Below the pieces are notes generated by a model. It saw nothing but the letters and a program-made list of their open reading frames with translations, was not told the DNA's origin and searched no databases. This document shows, piece by piece, positions 1 through 7,664 of a DNA stretch of 64,000 bases (its first letter is position 1; every line of letters starts with the position of its first letter). Position numbers and translations under genes: made by a program. Source of the DNA: Novosphingobium taihuense (GTDB lineage Bacteria > Pseudomonadota > Alphaproteobacteria > Sphingomonadales > Sphingomonadaceae); the NCBI RefSeq assembly GCF_007830315.1, contig NZ_VLKJ01000010.1:89416-153415 (forward strand), read 5' to 3'.

Positions 1-436
1 GGCAGGCGGCCCGCTATACTTGCGTCGCCTCGTCGCCACTGCCCCCGCAGCGCCCGCCATCGCACTTGGCGAGCGCGAACTGGCAGGCCCGGTGGGTGAA
101 CGCAATGTCCACGCCCTGCGCCCCGTCGGCAGGGTCCTCGTCGCCGCGCAGGACGCCACGCGCCTCGCCGCCCTATCGGTGCGCGTCGCCTCCCTTGGCG
201 GAACTCCGGTCGTCGCAGAACCGGGCTGGCAAGCCCAAGGCCCCTTCGCTCGCGCACTGGTCGATGGCGATGCGCCCTTCACCATGGCTATCCAGCAGGC
301 CGTCGCCGCGCTCGAAGGCGCGATCGTGCCGGTGCTCTGCCCCGCCGATGGCGATGCCATGCTCGTCGGCGAAGTGTCGCTCTCGATCAACACCACGGCG
401 GCGGGCGGCAATGCGAGCCTGATGGCCATGGCCTGA
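1..436 (+). CDS. putA: Proline dehydrogenase / P5C dehydrogenase PutA, C-terminal end (5' truncated)
   Basis: Only the last ~144 codons are present; the reading frame is open from base 2 and continues off the left edge. The tail contains a GPVGERN stretch and ends with a motif of the type GEVSLSINTTAAGGNASL, which is characteristic of the C-terminal end of long bifunctional PutA proteins that oxidise proline to glutamate. The preceding AGGPLYLRR matches the AGGPHYL region of the aldehyde-dehydrogenase half. Catalytic residues lie outside the window, so activity cannot be judged. The stop is followed by a 78 bp gap before the next gene on the same strand. Confidence 0.85.
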   Translation, partial: AGGPLYLRRLVATAPAAPAIALGERELAGPVGERNVHALRPVGRVLVAAQDATRLAALSVRVASLGGTPVVAEPGWQAQGPFARALVDGDAPFTMAIQQAVAALEGAIVPVLCPADGDAMLVGEVSLSINTTAAGGNASLMAMA

Positions 437-514
437 TAAGTCGTTCGTTTCACTTCGCGCGGTTGCCGACAATCCTCACGATTGTTAGCCTGCCAAACGG
501 AAGAGGAGCGACAT

Positions 515-1420
515 ATGACGGATTTCCGGGGCAAGACCGCATTCATTACCGGCGGCGTGAACGGCATCGGGTTCGGCATTGCCCGCGCCTTTGCGCTCGC
601 CGGGATGGACTTGATCCTGACCTACCGCAAGGATGCTGACCGCGAGGACGCCGCCCGCTGGCTGGCCGACAATGCCCTGCCCCCTGCCCGCTTCGTCCAG
701 CTCGACGTAACCGACCGCGCCCGCTTTGCCGAGGTCGCAGCCGAGGTTGGCAAGGTCCACGTCCTCGTCAACAATGCCGGGGTCAGCGTGTTCGGCCCGA
801 CCGACGAGGCAAGCTATGCCGATTACGACTGGATCATGGGCGTCAACTTCGGCGGCGTGGTCAACGGCCTGGTCTCGTTCCTGCCAGGCATGAAGGCCCA
901 TGGCGAAGGCGGCCACGTGGTCAACGTCGCCTCGATGGCGGCCTACGTCTCCGGCCCGCAGGCAGGGATATACACCGCCAGCAAGTTCGCCGTGCGCGGC
1001 CTGACCGAAAGCTTGCGCTACAACCTCGCCCCGCATGGCATCGGCGTCTCGCTGATGTGCCCCGGCCTCACTCGCACCAACGCCTGGACCAGCGCTCTCA
1101 AGCGGCCTGAAGGTTACGCGGATTCCGGCTTCGCCCCGGCAGACGCGGCTGAACTCGAACAGTTCGGCACCGCCTTCGAACTCGGCATGGACCCACTCGA
1201 GGTCGGGCAAAAGACCCTGCAGGGCATGATCGAGAACCGCGGCCTGATCCTCACCCACGGCGAGTTCGCCGAGGACTTCGAGGAAATCTACCGCACCTCT
1301 CTCGACGCTCTGCCCAAGGAGGACATCCCCGAAGGCCGCCTCCACATCGAACGCCTGCGCCGCGCTGCCAACAAGGCCGCGGCGGAAGGCCAGCAGATCG
1401 CGCTTTCGGATCTCACCTGA
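515..1420 (+). CDS. Short-chain dehydrogenase/reductase (SDR), classical type
   Basis: A 301-302 residue NAD(P)-dependent oxidoreductase of unknown substrate. The nucleotide-binding motif TGGVNGIG is at residues 12-19, NNAG at 86-89, and the catalytic Ser140, Tyr153 and Lys157 (YTASK) are all present. The reading frame is open further upstream, but the ATG at 515 is preferred: it has GAGGAGC about 8 bases ahead, and translation from it begins directly with the Rossmann strand. The protein is ~50 residues longer than the shortest SDRs, with an extended substrate-binding C-terminus. It sits alone between putA and a terminator-like hairpin, so context does not give the substrate. Confidence 0.85.
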   Translation: MTDFRGKTAFITGGVNGIGFGIARAFALAGMDLILTYRKDADREDAARWLADNALPPARFVQLDVTDRARFAEVAAEVGKVHVLVNNAGVSVFGPTDEASYADYDWIMGVNFGGVVNGLVSFLPGMKAHGEGGHVVNVASMAAYVSGPQAGIYTASKFAVRGLTESLRYNLAPHGIGVSLMCPGLTRTNAWTSALKRPEGYADSGFAPADAAELEQFGTAFELGMDPLEVGQKTLQGMIENRGLILTHGEFAEDFEEIYRTSLDALPKEDIPEGRLHIERLRRAANKAAAEGQQIALSDLT

Positions 1421-1435
1421 CCGCACAAGAAAAAC

Positions 1436-1463
1436 GGGGCGCCAACCTTTCGGCCAGCGCCCC
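1436..1463. terminator. Hairpin terminator candidate after the SDR gene
   Basis: GGGGCGC (1436-1442) pairs with GCGCCCC (1457-1463). The A-rich tract lies on the left, so a U-run would form only in a minus-strand transcript; on the plus strand it is a bare hairpin 15 bases after the SDR stop. Confidence 0.5.
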
Positions 1464-1754
1464 GCAAGGGGTCATGCGTCTCATCCAATCACCAAACGCG
1501 GCGTAAGCGCAGCCGGTTCCGTCGCCGGAGAAAAACGGATTTCCCCAAGCGCAAGGATTGCACTTCCCTCACATCGTGCGCCGCCGCCATGCCCGCCGAT
1601 CCTGCTGTCCGCCCCACGAGCCATTCGCGCTTTCACGCTGGTGCCAAACGCAGGAACAAGTCATGTTGCAATGACCATGACCCTCGCGCTCTTTGTTGTA
1701 CGGCGCAGAGGCATGGCTGGACTTAGCGAGAAGCGGGGAGTATTTTGGTGAATT
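1464..1754. other. Non-coding stretch, nothing recognised
   Basis: No open frame here shows family similarity or a plausible ribosome-binding site, and no tRNA-like fold was seen. It leads into the inverted-repeat cluster just upstream of the AIM24-like gene. Confidence 0.5.
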
Positions 1755-1808
1755 CTGCACCTGCCCGGTAAATTCTGTCCCCGCAATTTCCCAGAATTGA
1801 GGGTGCAG
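1755..1808. repeat. Nested inverted repeats, REP-like
   Basis: An outer pair CTGCACC (1755-1761) / GGTGCAG (1802-1808) encloses an inner pair AATTCTG (1771-1777) / CAGAATT (1792-1798). Both are perfect 7-bp arms, and a further direct copy of AATTCTG lies at 1751-1757. The nested geometry could fold into a cruciform or a long hairpin. A transposase remnant of the REP-associated family lies 1.4 kb downstream, which makes a REP-type origin possible. Confidence 0.5.
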
Positions 1809-1897
1809 TCATTGCATTCGTATCAATCATTTTGCAACTCATCCTTGCCACAGTCTCACTGAGTAACAATCGTGGTGTATACAACAGGGTGAGCGCG

Positions 1898-3022
1898 ATG
1901 AACGAACGACCAAGCGGATTTGGCAGACGCATTGTGCCAGCTGCAGGTCTGGCACAGGGTGCAGCGCTCCCCCCAACCGGTGGCTTTGGCATGGCGCAGC
2001 CGCGCTATGGGCACGAACGCGAAGCCGGTCTTGCCGACGACATCGATTTCCAGATTCTCGGCAATGATCTTCAGTTTGTCGAGATCGAACTTGATCCGGG
2101 CGAAAGCGTGATTGCAGAGCCAGGGGCGATGGTCTGGAAGGATTTCGACATTGAGCCATCCACCGTGCTCGATACCGATAACCGTCCGGGGCAGGGATTC
2201 GGCAGCAAGCTGCTCAATGCGGGCAAACGCATGCTCTCTGGCGAAAGTCTGTTTCTGGCAATGTTCACCAACAATGGCGTGGGCATTTCGAAACGTGCAA
2301 AGATCGCCTTCTCTTCGCCCATGCCGGGCAATATCCTCCCCCTGCGCCTTTCAGACTATGGCGGTAAGGTTATCTGCCAGCGCGAAAGCTTTCTGGCGGC
2401 AGCGCGCGGTGTCTCGGTGGGCGTCACGCTTATTCCGGGGATGCGCGGCGGGGGGCTGGCAGGCATGATACGGGGCGGGATCACCGGCATGTTCGGCGGC
2501 GAAGGCTTCATGATGCAAAAGCTCGAAGGCGATGGCTGGGCCTTCGTCCATATGGGCGGCTCGGTTATTGAACGCCAGCTTGCCGCCGGAGAGCGTATCC
2601 ACGTGGATACGGGCTGTGTTGCGGCCTATACCGAAAGCGTGGACTTCCGGGTGGTCATGGCTGGTGGCGGTGTTCGCAACCGCCTGCTGGGCGGCGAAGG
2701 CTTGTTCTATGCTGCGCTTACCGGACCGGGTACGGTGTGGATACAATCTGTACCTTTCGCCCGTCTGGCGCTGAACATCATGGGGGTTGCGCAAGGCGTG
2801 GGCTATGGCGGTGAAACCAGCCTCGGGGGATTGGCTGCGGCGGGTGCGGTCGGTGTTGTGGGGGCAGTCGGACTGGCGGGCGCTGCGGCAGGTTTTGCCG
2901 GCGGAGCGATGACCGGGCAAGCAGCAGGTGGCCTCGACGATGTTGGCATGGCGGCTGCAGACGTGCTTGATGCCGACAAAGGCATACTGGGCACATTGGG
3001 CGGCTGGCTATCAGGCGACTGA
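1898..3022 (+). CDS. AIM24 / TIGR00266 family protein
   Basis: A 374-residue protein. The central ~230 residues follow the AIM24/TIGR00266 pattern: a beta-rich fold with FVEIELDPGESVIAEPGAMVW, a GESLFLAMFTN segment and a late GGEGLFYAALTGPGTVW stretch. The family was named after a yeast mitochondrial inner-membrane protein; the bacterial role is unknown. The C-terminal ~65 residues are rich in Gly and Ala (about 2800-2960), suggesting a membrane-interacting or flexible tail. The ATG at 1898, with GGGTGAG upstream, is chosen over an upstream in-frame start because the preceding residues do not resemble the family. It is monocistronic by position. Confidence 0.75.
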   Translation: MNERPSGFGRRIVPAAGLAQGAALPPTGGFGMAQPRYGHEREAGLADDIDFQILGNDLQFVEIELDPGESVIAEPGAMVWKDFDIEPSTVLDTDNRPGQGFGSKLLNAGKRMLSGESLFLAMFTNNGVGISKRAKIAFSSPMPGNILPLRLSDYGGKVICQRESFLAAARGVSVGVTLIPGMRGGGLAGMIRGGITGMFGGEGFMMQKLEGDGWAFVHMGGSVIERQLAAGERIHVDTGCVAAYTESVDFRVVMAGGGVRNRLLGGEGLFYAALTGPGTVWIQSVPFARLALNIMGVAQGVGYGGETSLGGLAAAGAVGVVGAVGLAGAAAGFAGGAMTGQAAGGLDDVGMAAADVLDADKGILGTLGGWLSGD

Positions 3023-3114
3023 TCGTCGCGCAGGTCGTGCGCAACACACCATTGTGTTGATACAAAGGAAGTCTGCCAGAGGGCCGACTTTGAAATCACG
3101 GTGCCAGAAATTAC

Positions 3115-3130
3115 GAAATTACGGTGACAG
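3115..3130. repeat. Possible REP half-site beside the transposase remnant
   Basis: GAAATTACGGTGACAG, preceded by a related ACGGTGCCAG at 3099-3108, resembles arms of short palindromic elements often found beside REP-associated transposases. Only one arm is visible and no matching inverted arm was found nearby. Confidence 0.35.
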
Positions 3131-3167
3131 GTACAAAAATCCCCAATTACTGACGTCCGCTCGCTCA

Positions 3168-3495
3168 GGTGTGGAGATATGGTCCTGGTGCGTCATGCCC
3201 AGCCACGTGCACATCGTGGCCGTGCCGTCCTATGAAGACGGCCTGCGCCGCACGTTCCGCTATGTCCACCGCCATACACCGGATAAATCAACGCCCGCCT
3301 GCGCGTGACCGGCCATCTCTGGCAGGGACGGATCAGTTCTGTCGCCATGGATGAGACGTATTTCGTCGCGGCACTGCGCTATATCGCCTTCAACCCTGTC
3401 CGCGCCCGCCTTGTGCCCCGATGCGAGGACTGGTCCTGGTCGAGCACCCATGCGCTGATTGCCGGTCGGGATGGCCATGTGGCCACGGGTGCCCG
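3168..3495 (+). pseudogene. REP-associated tyrosine transposase (RAYT) remnant, frameshifted
   Basis: Two pieces of one RAYT protein are readable in different frames. The first holds WCVMPSHVHIVAVP and DGLRRTFRYVHR. The HxH pair in it is the metal-binding HUH-type signature of Y1 transposases. The second resumes as INARLRVTGHLWQGR and continues to YIAFNPVRARLV and DWSWSS. Joining them needs a frame change and passage through a TAA near 3283-3290, and the N-terminal third of the family is missing. The gene is therefore dead. RAYT proteins normally mobilise REP palindromes; palindromic debris occurs upstream at 1755-1808 and 3115-3130. Confidence 0.8.
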
Positions 3496-3525
3496 AAGGC
3501 AAGGATCACACTGTTCGGATGATGA

Positions 3526-3612
3526 TGGTGCGGTCGAGAAGACTCGAACTTCCACGGGCTTTCGCCCACAACGACCTCAACGTTGCGCGTCTACCAATTC
3601 CGCCACGACCGC
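3526..3612 (-). tRNA. tRNA-Leu (anticodon GAG)
   Basis: Read on the minus strand, the acceptor arm GCGGTCG pairs with CGACCGC, followed by discriminator A and an encoded CCA (3526-3528). The D-loop has AATTGGTAGAC, the anticodon stem is CAACG/CGTTG around loop TTGAGGT (GAG), there is a long variable arm (TGGGCGAAAGCCCG region) typical of class II tRNAs, and the T-loop is TTCGAGT. The total is 87 nt, normal for tRNA-Leu. Confidence 0.95.
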
Positions 3613-3621
3613 AAAATCAAA

Positions 3622-3651
3622 CGGGGTGCCCGACCTGTGATCGGCGCCCCG
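3622..3651 (-). terminator. Rho-independent terminator between the zinc-ribbon gene and tRNA-Leu
   Basis: On the minus strand CGGGGCGCC pairs with GGCACCCCG and is followed by TTTTGATTTT. It lies ~90 bases past the stop of the zinc-ribbon gene and just ahead of the tRNA. Confidence 0.7.
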
Positions 3652-3743
3652 TGGTGGGGTAGGAGCGCGCCCCTAGCAAAGGAGTCTGGCGGGCGCAACA
3701 AGCTTCGCGCAATTTTTCGCGCAAGCGCGCAAACCGGCAGGGA

Positions 3744-4583
3744 TCAGTCGGGCTTCCAACCGATTTCCGCGAACTTGGCGGACTGCGGCACGTCGGTGAC
3801 CGCCGCGTTGATCGTCACGCTTTCACCGGGGGCAAGTTCTTCCTGCGGCGGCGGAACGTCCCAGGTCTTCACCACCTTGTCGCCCGAATCGCGCAGCACG
3901 ATCAAGATTTCCGGAAGTGCGCGGACTTCCTTGCCGGTGTTGGTCACCGTGCCGCTCACGCCGAAGTACTTGGTACCGTTTGGCAGCTGTCTGCGGTCCT
4001 GCTTTTCCGGCGGGAACGACAGTTCGAGATCCGGGCGTTCGGCGCCGAAGGCCTGTCCGGTTCCCGGCAGCCATTGCGGCAGGCCGAAGTAATACGCCGC
4101 ACCCCCTAGCGCCGCCACGGTCAACGCAAAGGCCACCGCCGCGATCGTCCACAACTTGGCCGGATTGCGCCGCGGTCTGAAAGGCGGCTGGTGATCGAAG
4201 GGCGACTGGTCGTCCTCGACGGGAGCTGCCCCATACGTCCGCCGCGCAGGATGCGGCAGAGGCGGCGGTGTCGGCGGCTCGGCTTCGCGCGGAGCACTCG
4301 CTGCGCCGAACGGAAGATCGGGCTCGCTCGCTGCCGCAGGTGCTGGGGATGGCGCAGGCGCCGCAGCAGGTGCAGGCGGTGGTGGTGCAGCAACGACTGC
4401 AGCATCGCCCGCAGTCACAACCCCTTCCGCCACGGCAGTCCCCTCGAGGCGTTCGGGCAGCTCAGGGCCGTTCTGGAACCACGAATGGCGGCACCGCGCG
4501 CAACGCACGGTCCTGCCGTCCACGCCGATCGCGGTGTCGGGAACGACATAGCGCGTCGAGCAGGCTGGGCACGCAATGATCAT
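3744..4583 (-). CDS. MJ0042-type zinc-ribbon protein with one membrane segment
   Basis: A 279-residue protein. Residues 1-37 form an MJ0042-type zinc finger: MIIACPACSTRY followed by VRCARCRHSW, with two CxxC knuckles. A long Pro/Ala-rich linker (about residues 60-135) follows, then a single hydrophobic segment (about 148-168). The C-terminal ~105-residue domain carries KYFGVSGTVTNTGKEV and APGESVTINAAV, resembling the FxLYD / DUF3426-type beta-sandwich of bacterial envelope proteins. It is probably an inner-membrane protein with the zinc finger in the cytoplasm. It diverges from ftsE, with 147 bp between the start codons. Function unknown. Confidence 0.75.
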   Translation of the reverse strand: MIIACPACSTRYVVPDTAIGVDGRTVRCARCRHSWFQNGPELPERLEGTAVAEGVVTAGDAAVVAAPPPPAPAAAPAPSPAPAAASEPDLPFGAASAPREAEPPTPPPLPHPARRTYGAAPVEDDQSPFDHQPPFRPRRNPAKLWTIAAVAFALTVAALGGAAYYFGLPQWLPGTGQAFGAERPDLELSFPPEKQDRRQLPNGTKYFGVSGTVTNTGKEVRALPEILIVLRDSGDKVVKTWDVPPPQEELAPGESVTINAAVTDVPQSAKFAEIGWKPD

Positions 4584-4730
4584 TCAGCGGGTTAAGCATG
4601 GTCGGACAGCAAGAAACAATAGCAACACCCGAGACAAAACGCGTCCACGGCCTTTTTTCCACATGGATTGCCGCGTATAGCCCTTCAGGCGTAACGACGG
4701 CGCAGAACAAACGGGTACAGTCTCCACCTC

Positions 4731-5480
4731 ATGAGCCAGCCAGACGACGCGGAGATTGTCCATTTCGACAACGTCGGCCTGCGCTATGGCACGGGCAAGG
4801 AAGTGCTGACCGACGTCAGCTTCACTTTGTATTCCGGGCGCTTCTATTTCCTCACCGGCGCATCGGGCGCAGGCAAGACGAGCATGCTCAAGCTGCTCTA
4901 CCTCGCCCAGCGCCCCTCGCGCGGGCTGATCCGCATGTTCGGGACCGATGCGATCACCCTGCCCCGCGAACGCCTGCCCGGCTTCCGCCGCCGCCTCGGC
5001 GTGGTATTTCAGGACTTCCGTCTCGTTCCCCACCTCTCGGCGTTCGACAACGTCGCGCTGCCCTTGCGCGTGGCCGGCGTGCCAGAGCGTGACATCGTCA
5101 AGCCGGTCACCGACATGCTCGAATGGGTTGGCCTCGGCGATCGCAGTCACGCCCGTCCCGCCACGCTTTCGGGTGGCGAACAGCAGCGCGTCGCCATTGC
5201 CCGCGCGGTGATCGGCCGCCCTGACATGCTTGTGGCCGACGAGCCGACCGGCAACGTCGATCCTGAAATGGCAGTCAAGCTGCTGCGCCTGTTCGAGGCG
5301 CTGAACCGCCTCGGTACCACCGTCGTCGTCGCCACCCACGATGTTCACCTGATCCAGAAGGTGCCCGAATCGCTTATCATGCGGCTCGACAAGGGCCGCC
5401 TGTCCGATCCCACGGGCGCGCTGCGCTATCCGCCGCGTCGCATGGCCAGCCCGCCCCGTCCGGACGTGCTTGGCGCATGA
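4731..5480 (+). CDS. ftsE: Cell-division ABC transporter ATP-binding subunit FtsE
   Basis: A 249-residue ABC ATPase that pairs with FtsX at the septum, where the complex typically couples division to activation of peptidoglycan hydrolases. Walker A GASGAGKT is at 43-50, the Q-loop at Gln94, the signature LSGGEQQR at 146-153 and Walker [10 protein letters not shown] at 166-174. The ATG at 4731 begins a normal-length FtsE. The stop overlaps the ftsX start (ATGA at 5477-5480), indicating translational coupling. It is the first gene of a five-gene plus-strand run. Confidence 0.95.
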   Translation: MSQPDDAEIVHFDNVGLRYGTGKEVLTDVSFTLYSGRFYFLTGASGAGKTSMLKLLYLAQRPSRGLIRMFGTDAITLPRERLPGFRRRLGVVFQDFRLVPHLSAFDNVALPLRVAGVPERDIVKPVTDMLEWVGLGDRSHARPATLSGGEQQRVAIARAVIGRPDMLVADEPTGNVDPEMAVKLLRLFEALNRLGTTVVVATHDVHLIQKVPESLIMRLDKGRLSDPTGALRYPPRRMASPPRPDVLGA

Positions 5481-6412
5481 GCATCCTGCCCGCCATCAAC
5501 AATGCCTTGGGCGCAGACTGGCGCGAACGGACCAGCGCCGAAAGCCGCCTGCTGCCCCAGGGCAAGCTTTCCGGCCCGATGCCTTGGGTCATCGCGATCA
5601 TGATCGGGTTGACCGTCGTCGCTACCGCCAGCGGCCTTGCCCTGCGCAACACCGCCCGCGCCGCCCGCGCCGATGTGGCAGGCGGCGTCACCGTCCAGAT
5701 CGTCCACGGCGCCCCGCGTGAGCGGGACCGCCAGGCCAATGCCGCGCTCGCCGCGTTGAAGTCTGCCCCCGGCGTCGCCGAAGCACGCCTCGTCCCCCAG
5801 AAGGAGCTCGACGCTCTGGTAGAGCCGTGGCTAGGCACCACCGCCGGAGACGATGTCAACGCGCTCCCAGTTCCGGCCCTGATCGACGTGCGCCTGTCCG
5901 GCAGCGCCGACGCCAACCGCCTCGGCGCGCTGCGCCAAGCGTTGCGCGGGAAGGCGCCGGCGGCGCGGATCGATGCGCAGGCCAGTTGGCTCGCCCCGGT
6001 GTTCGAGGCGGTTCACGCCCTGCAGTGGCTCGCAGGCGGCCTGATCGCGCTGCTTGCCTTCGCCACCATCGCCACCGTGCTACTCGCCTCGCGCAATGCA
6101 CTGGGCAACCACCGCGGCACGATCGAGATCGTCCACATGCTCGGCGGGACCGACGCGCAGATCGCGCGGATATTCCAGCGCTCGATGGCGGTTGATGCGG
6201 CGGCTGGCGGCATCGGCGGGCTGCTGCTCGGCGTCGTCGTCACCAGCCTGCTCGGACGGCAGTTCGCCGCGCTCGGCTCGGGCATGATGGCCGCAGGGGG
6301 CCTCGCATGGAGCGACTGGCTGGCGATCTGCTGCATTCCCGTGGGCGGTGTCCTGCTTGCGGTGCTGACCGCGCGCCTCACCGTCCTCAGCGCCTTGAGG
6401 CGCATGCTATGA
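5477..6412 (+). CDS. ftsX: Cell-division permease-like protein FtsX
   Basis: A 311-residue integral membrane partner of FtsE. A first transmembrane segment (about residues 34-54) is followed by a ~115-residue periplasmic domain and three C-terminal membrane segments (about 180-205, 230-255, 280-305), the standard FtsX topology. The short conserved loop EIVHMLGGTDAQIARIF is the FtsE-coupling region. Its start overlaps the ftsE stop by 4 bases, and its stop overlaps the next gene in the same way. The FtsX identity rests on this position and topology, as the periplasmic domain is poorly conserved. Confidence 0.92.
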   Translation: MSILPAINNALGADWRERTSAESRLLPQGKLSGPMPWVIAIMIGLTVVATASGLALRNTARAARADVAGGVTVQIVHGAPRERDRQANAALAALKSAPGVAEARLVPQKELDALVEPWLGTTAGDDVNALPVPALIDVRLSGSADANRLGALRQALRGKAPAARIDAQASWLAPVFEAVHALQWLAGGLIALLAFATIATVLLASRNALGNHRGTIEIVHMLGGTDAQIARIFQRSMAVDAAAGGIGGLLLGVVVTSLLGRQFAALGSGMMAAGGLAWSDWLAICCIPVGGVLLAVLTARLTVLSALRRML

Positions 6413-6969
6413 CCAGCCGTGGCATCTTTCGCCGGCTATTCTCGCTGCTCGTCATCGCATGGGCACTGGGCTTCATCTGGTTCGCGGTGTTCCTGCCCCG
6501 TCCGGTGGTGGAACCCGTGCGGACCGACGGCGTCGTTGCGCTCACCGGCGGCGGCGGCCGTATCCCCCATGCACTGAGCGTGATCGAGAAGGGCCGCGCG
6601 CGCCGCCTGCTCGTCTCGGGCGTGGATCGCGAGGTCCGCCCGCGTGAGTTCGCCGTGGAATACAAAGTGCCCGAACGGCTGATGACCTGCTGCGTCGTGC
6701 TCGGCTATGACGCGGTCGATACCCGCAGCAACGCGGTCGAGACGACGCGCTGGGTCAAGGAGTACAAGCTCCGCTCGGTCCGCCTGGTGACGACCGACTG
6801 GCACATGCGCCGCGCCGCCTTCGATCTTGCCGCAGAAGCGCCCAGCAGCCTGATCATCGTCGAGGACGCGGTGCCCTCAAAGCCCAGCTTCCGCATCCTG
6901 TTCATCGAATACAACAAGCTCGTCGCCCGGGTGGTTGCCTGGGGCGTGGCGAGTCTGATCGGCTGGTAA
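6409..6969 (+). CDS. YdcF/SanA-like (DUF218) membrane protein
   Basis: A 186-residue protein with an N-terminal membrane anchor (about residues 11-29) and a DUF218 domain. Visible landmarks are DGVVALTGGGGRIPHAL, ARRLLVSGVDR, NAVETTRWV and VRLVTTDWHMRRA. Proteins of this fold (SanA, YdcF, ElyC) act in the periplasm on envelope integrity; the reaction is not established. The ATG at 6409 overlaps the ftsX stop (ATGA), so expression is coupled to division genes. The next gene begins 2 bases after its stop. The reading frame extends further upstream inside ftsX, but the overlapping ATG gives the family's usual start. Confidence 0.85.
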   Translation: MTSRGIFRRLFSLLVIAWALGFIWFAVFLPRPVVEPVRTDGVVALTGGGGRIPHALSVIEKGRARRLLVSGVDREVRPREFAVEYKVPERLMTCCVVLGYDAVDTRSNAVETTRWVKEYKLRSVRLVTTDWHMRRAAFDLAAEAPSSLIIVEDAVPSKPSFRILFIEYNKLVARVVAWGVASLIGW

Positions 6970-6971
6970 TC

Positions 6972-7664
6972 TTGCGCAATCTGCTTTCCATTCCCCGCAG
7001 CCTCCTGTTCTACCCGACGTTCTACATCGGATCGGTGCCCTACGTGCTTGCCGCGCTAGTACTCATGCACCGGGCGCAGGGCCCGTTCCGTGCGGTCGTG
7101 CGCGGCTGGAGTGCATGGCATCGCACCTGCTGCCGCTGGCTCCTTGGCATCCGGGTGGAACTGCAGGACCCGGTGTTCAAGCCCGGCGTGCTCTATGCCG
7201 TGCGCCATGAATCCTTCTTCGAAGCGATAGACATGCCGCGCCTGTTCCGCGTGCCGGTCGTCTTCGCCAAGGCCGAACTGCTGCGCATTCCCGGCTGGGG
7301 CAAGGCCGGCGAAAGCTTCGGCCTGATCGGGGTCGAGCGCGAGGCCGGTGCAAAGGCCCTGCGCAAGATGCTCAGCGAAGCCCGTCGCCGTGTTGCCGAG
7401 GATCGCCCGCTGATCATCTTCCCCGAAGGCACCCGCGTCCCCCACGGCCAGCGCCGCGATCTGCAGGCGGGTTTTGCCGGGATCTACAAGCTGCTCGGCC
7501 TGCCGGTCATCCCCGTCGCGGTTGACAGCGGCCCGCTCTATCACCGCACGTGGAAGCTATCGGGCACCATCCGCTACCGCTTCGCCGAGGAAATTCCGCC
7601 GGGCCTCCCGCGCGAGGAGATCGAAGCCCGCGTCGAAGCCGCCATAAACGCGCTCAACGCATGA
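6972..7664 (+). CDS. 1-acyl-sn-glycerol-3-phosphate acyltransferase family (PlsC)
   Basis: A 230-residue acyltransferase that would transfer an acyl group to lysophosphatidic acid or a related lysolipid at the inner membrane. The catalytic motif appears as HESFFEA (His79, Glu84, a variant of HX4D), and the substrate-binding motif is FPEGTR around residue 152. Two hydrophobic stretches lie near the N-terminus (residues 11-32). The start is a TTG at 6972, two bases after the preceding stop; no ATG gives the family N-terminus. The stop overlaps the NRAMP start (ATGA), so it is part of the same coupled operon as ftsEX. Confidence 0.88.
   Translation: MRNLLSIPRSLLFYPTFYIGSVPYVLAALVLMHRAQGPFRAVVRGWSAWHRTCCRWLLGIRVELQDPVFKPGVLYAVRHESFFEAIDMPRLFRVPVVFAKAELLRIPGWGKAGESFGLIGVEREAGAKALRKMLSEARRRVAEDRPLIIFPEGTRVPHGQRRDLQAGFAGIYKLLGLPVIPVAVDSGPLYHRTWKLSGTIRYRFAEEIPPGLPREEIEARVEAAINALNA

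Noticed and set aside
485..1426. Long minus-strand open frame opposite the SDR gene
   Set aside because: It mirrors the GC-rich codon pattern of the SDR gene, shows no family motif, and the plus-strand frame has intact SDR catalytic residues.
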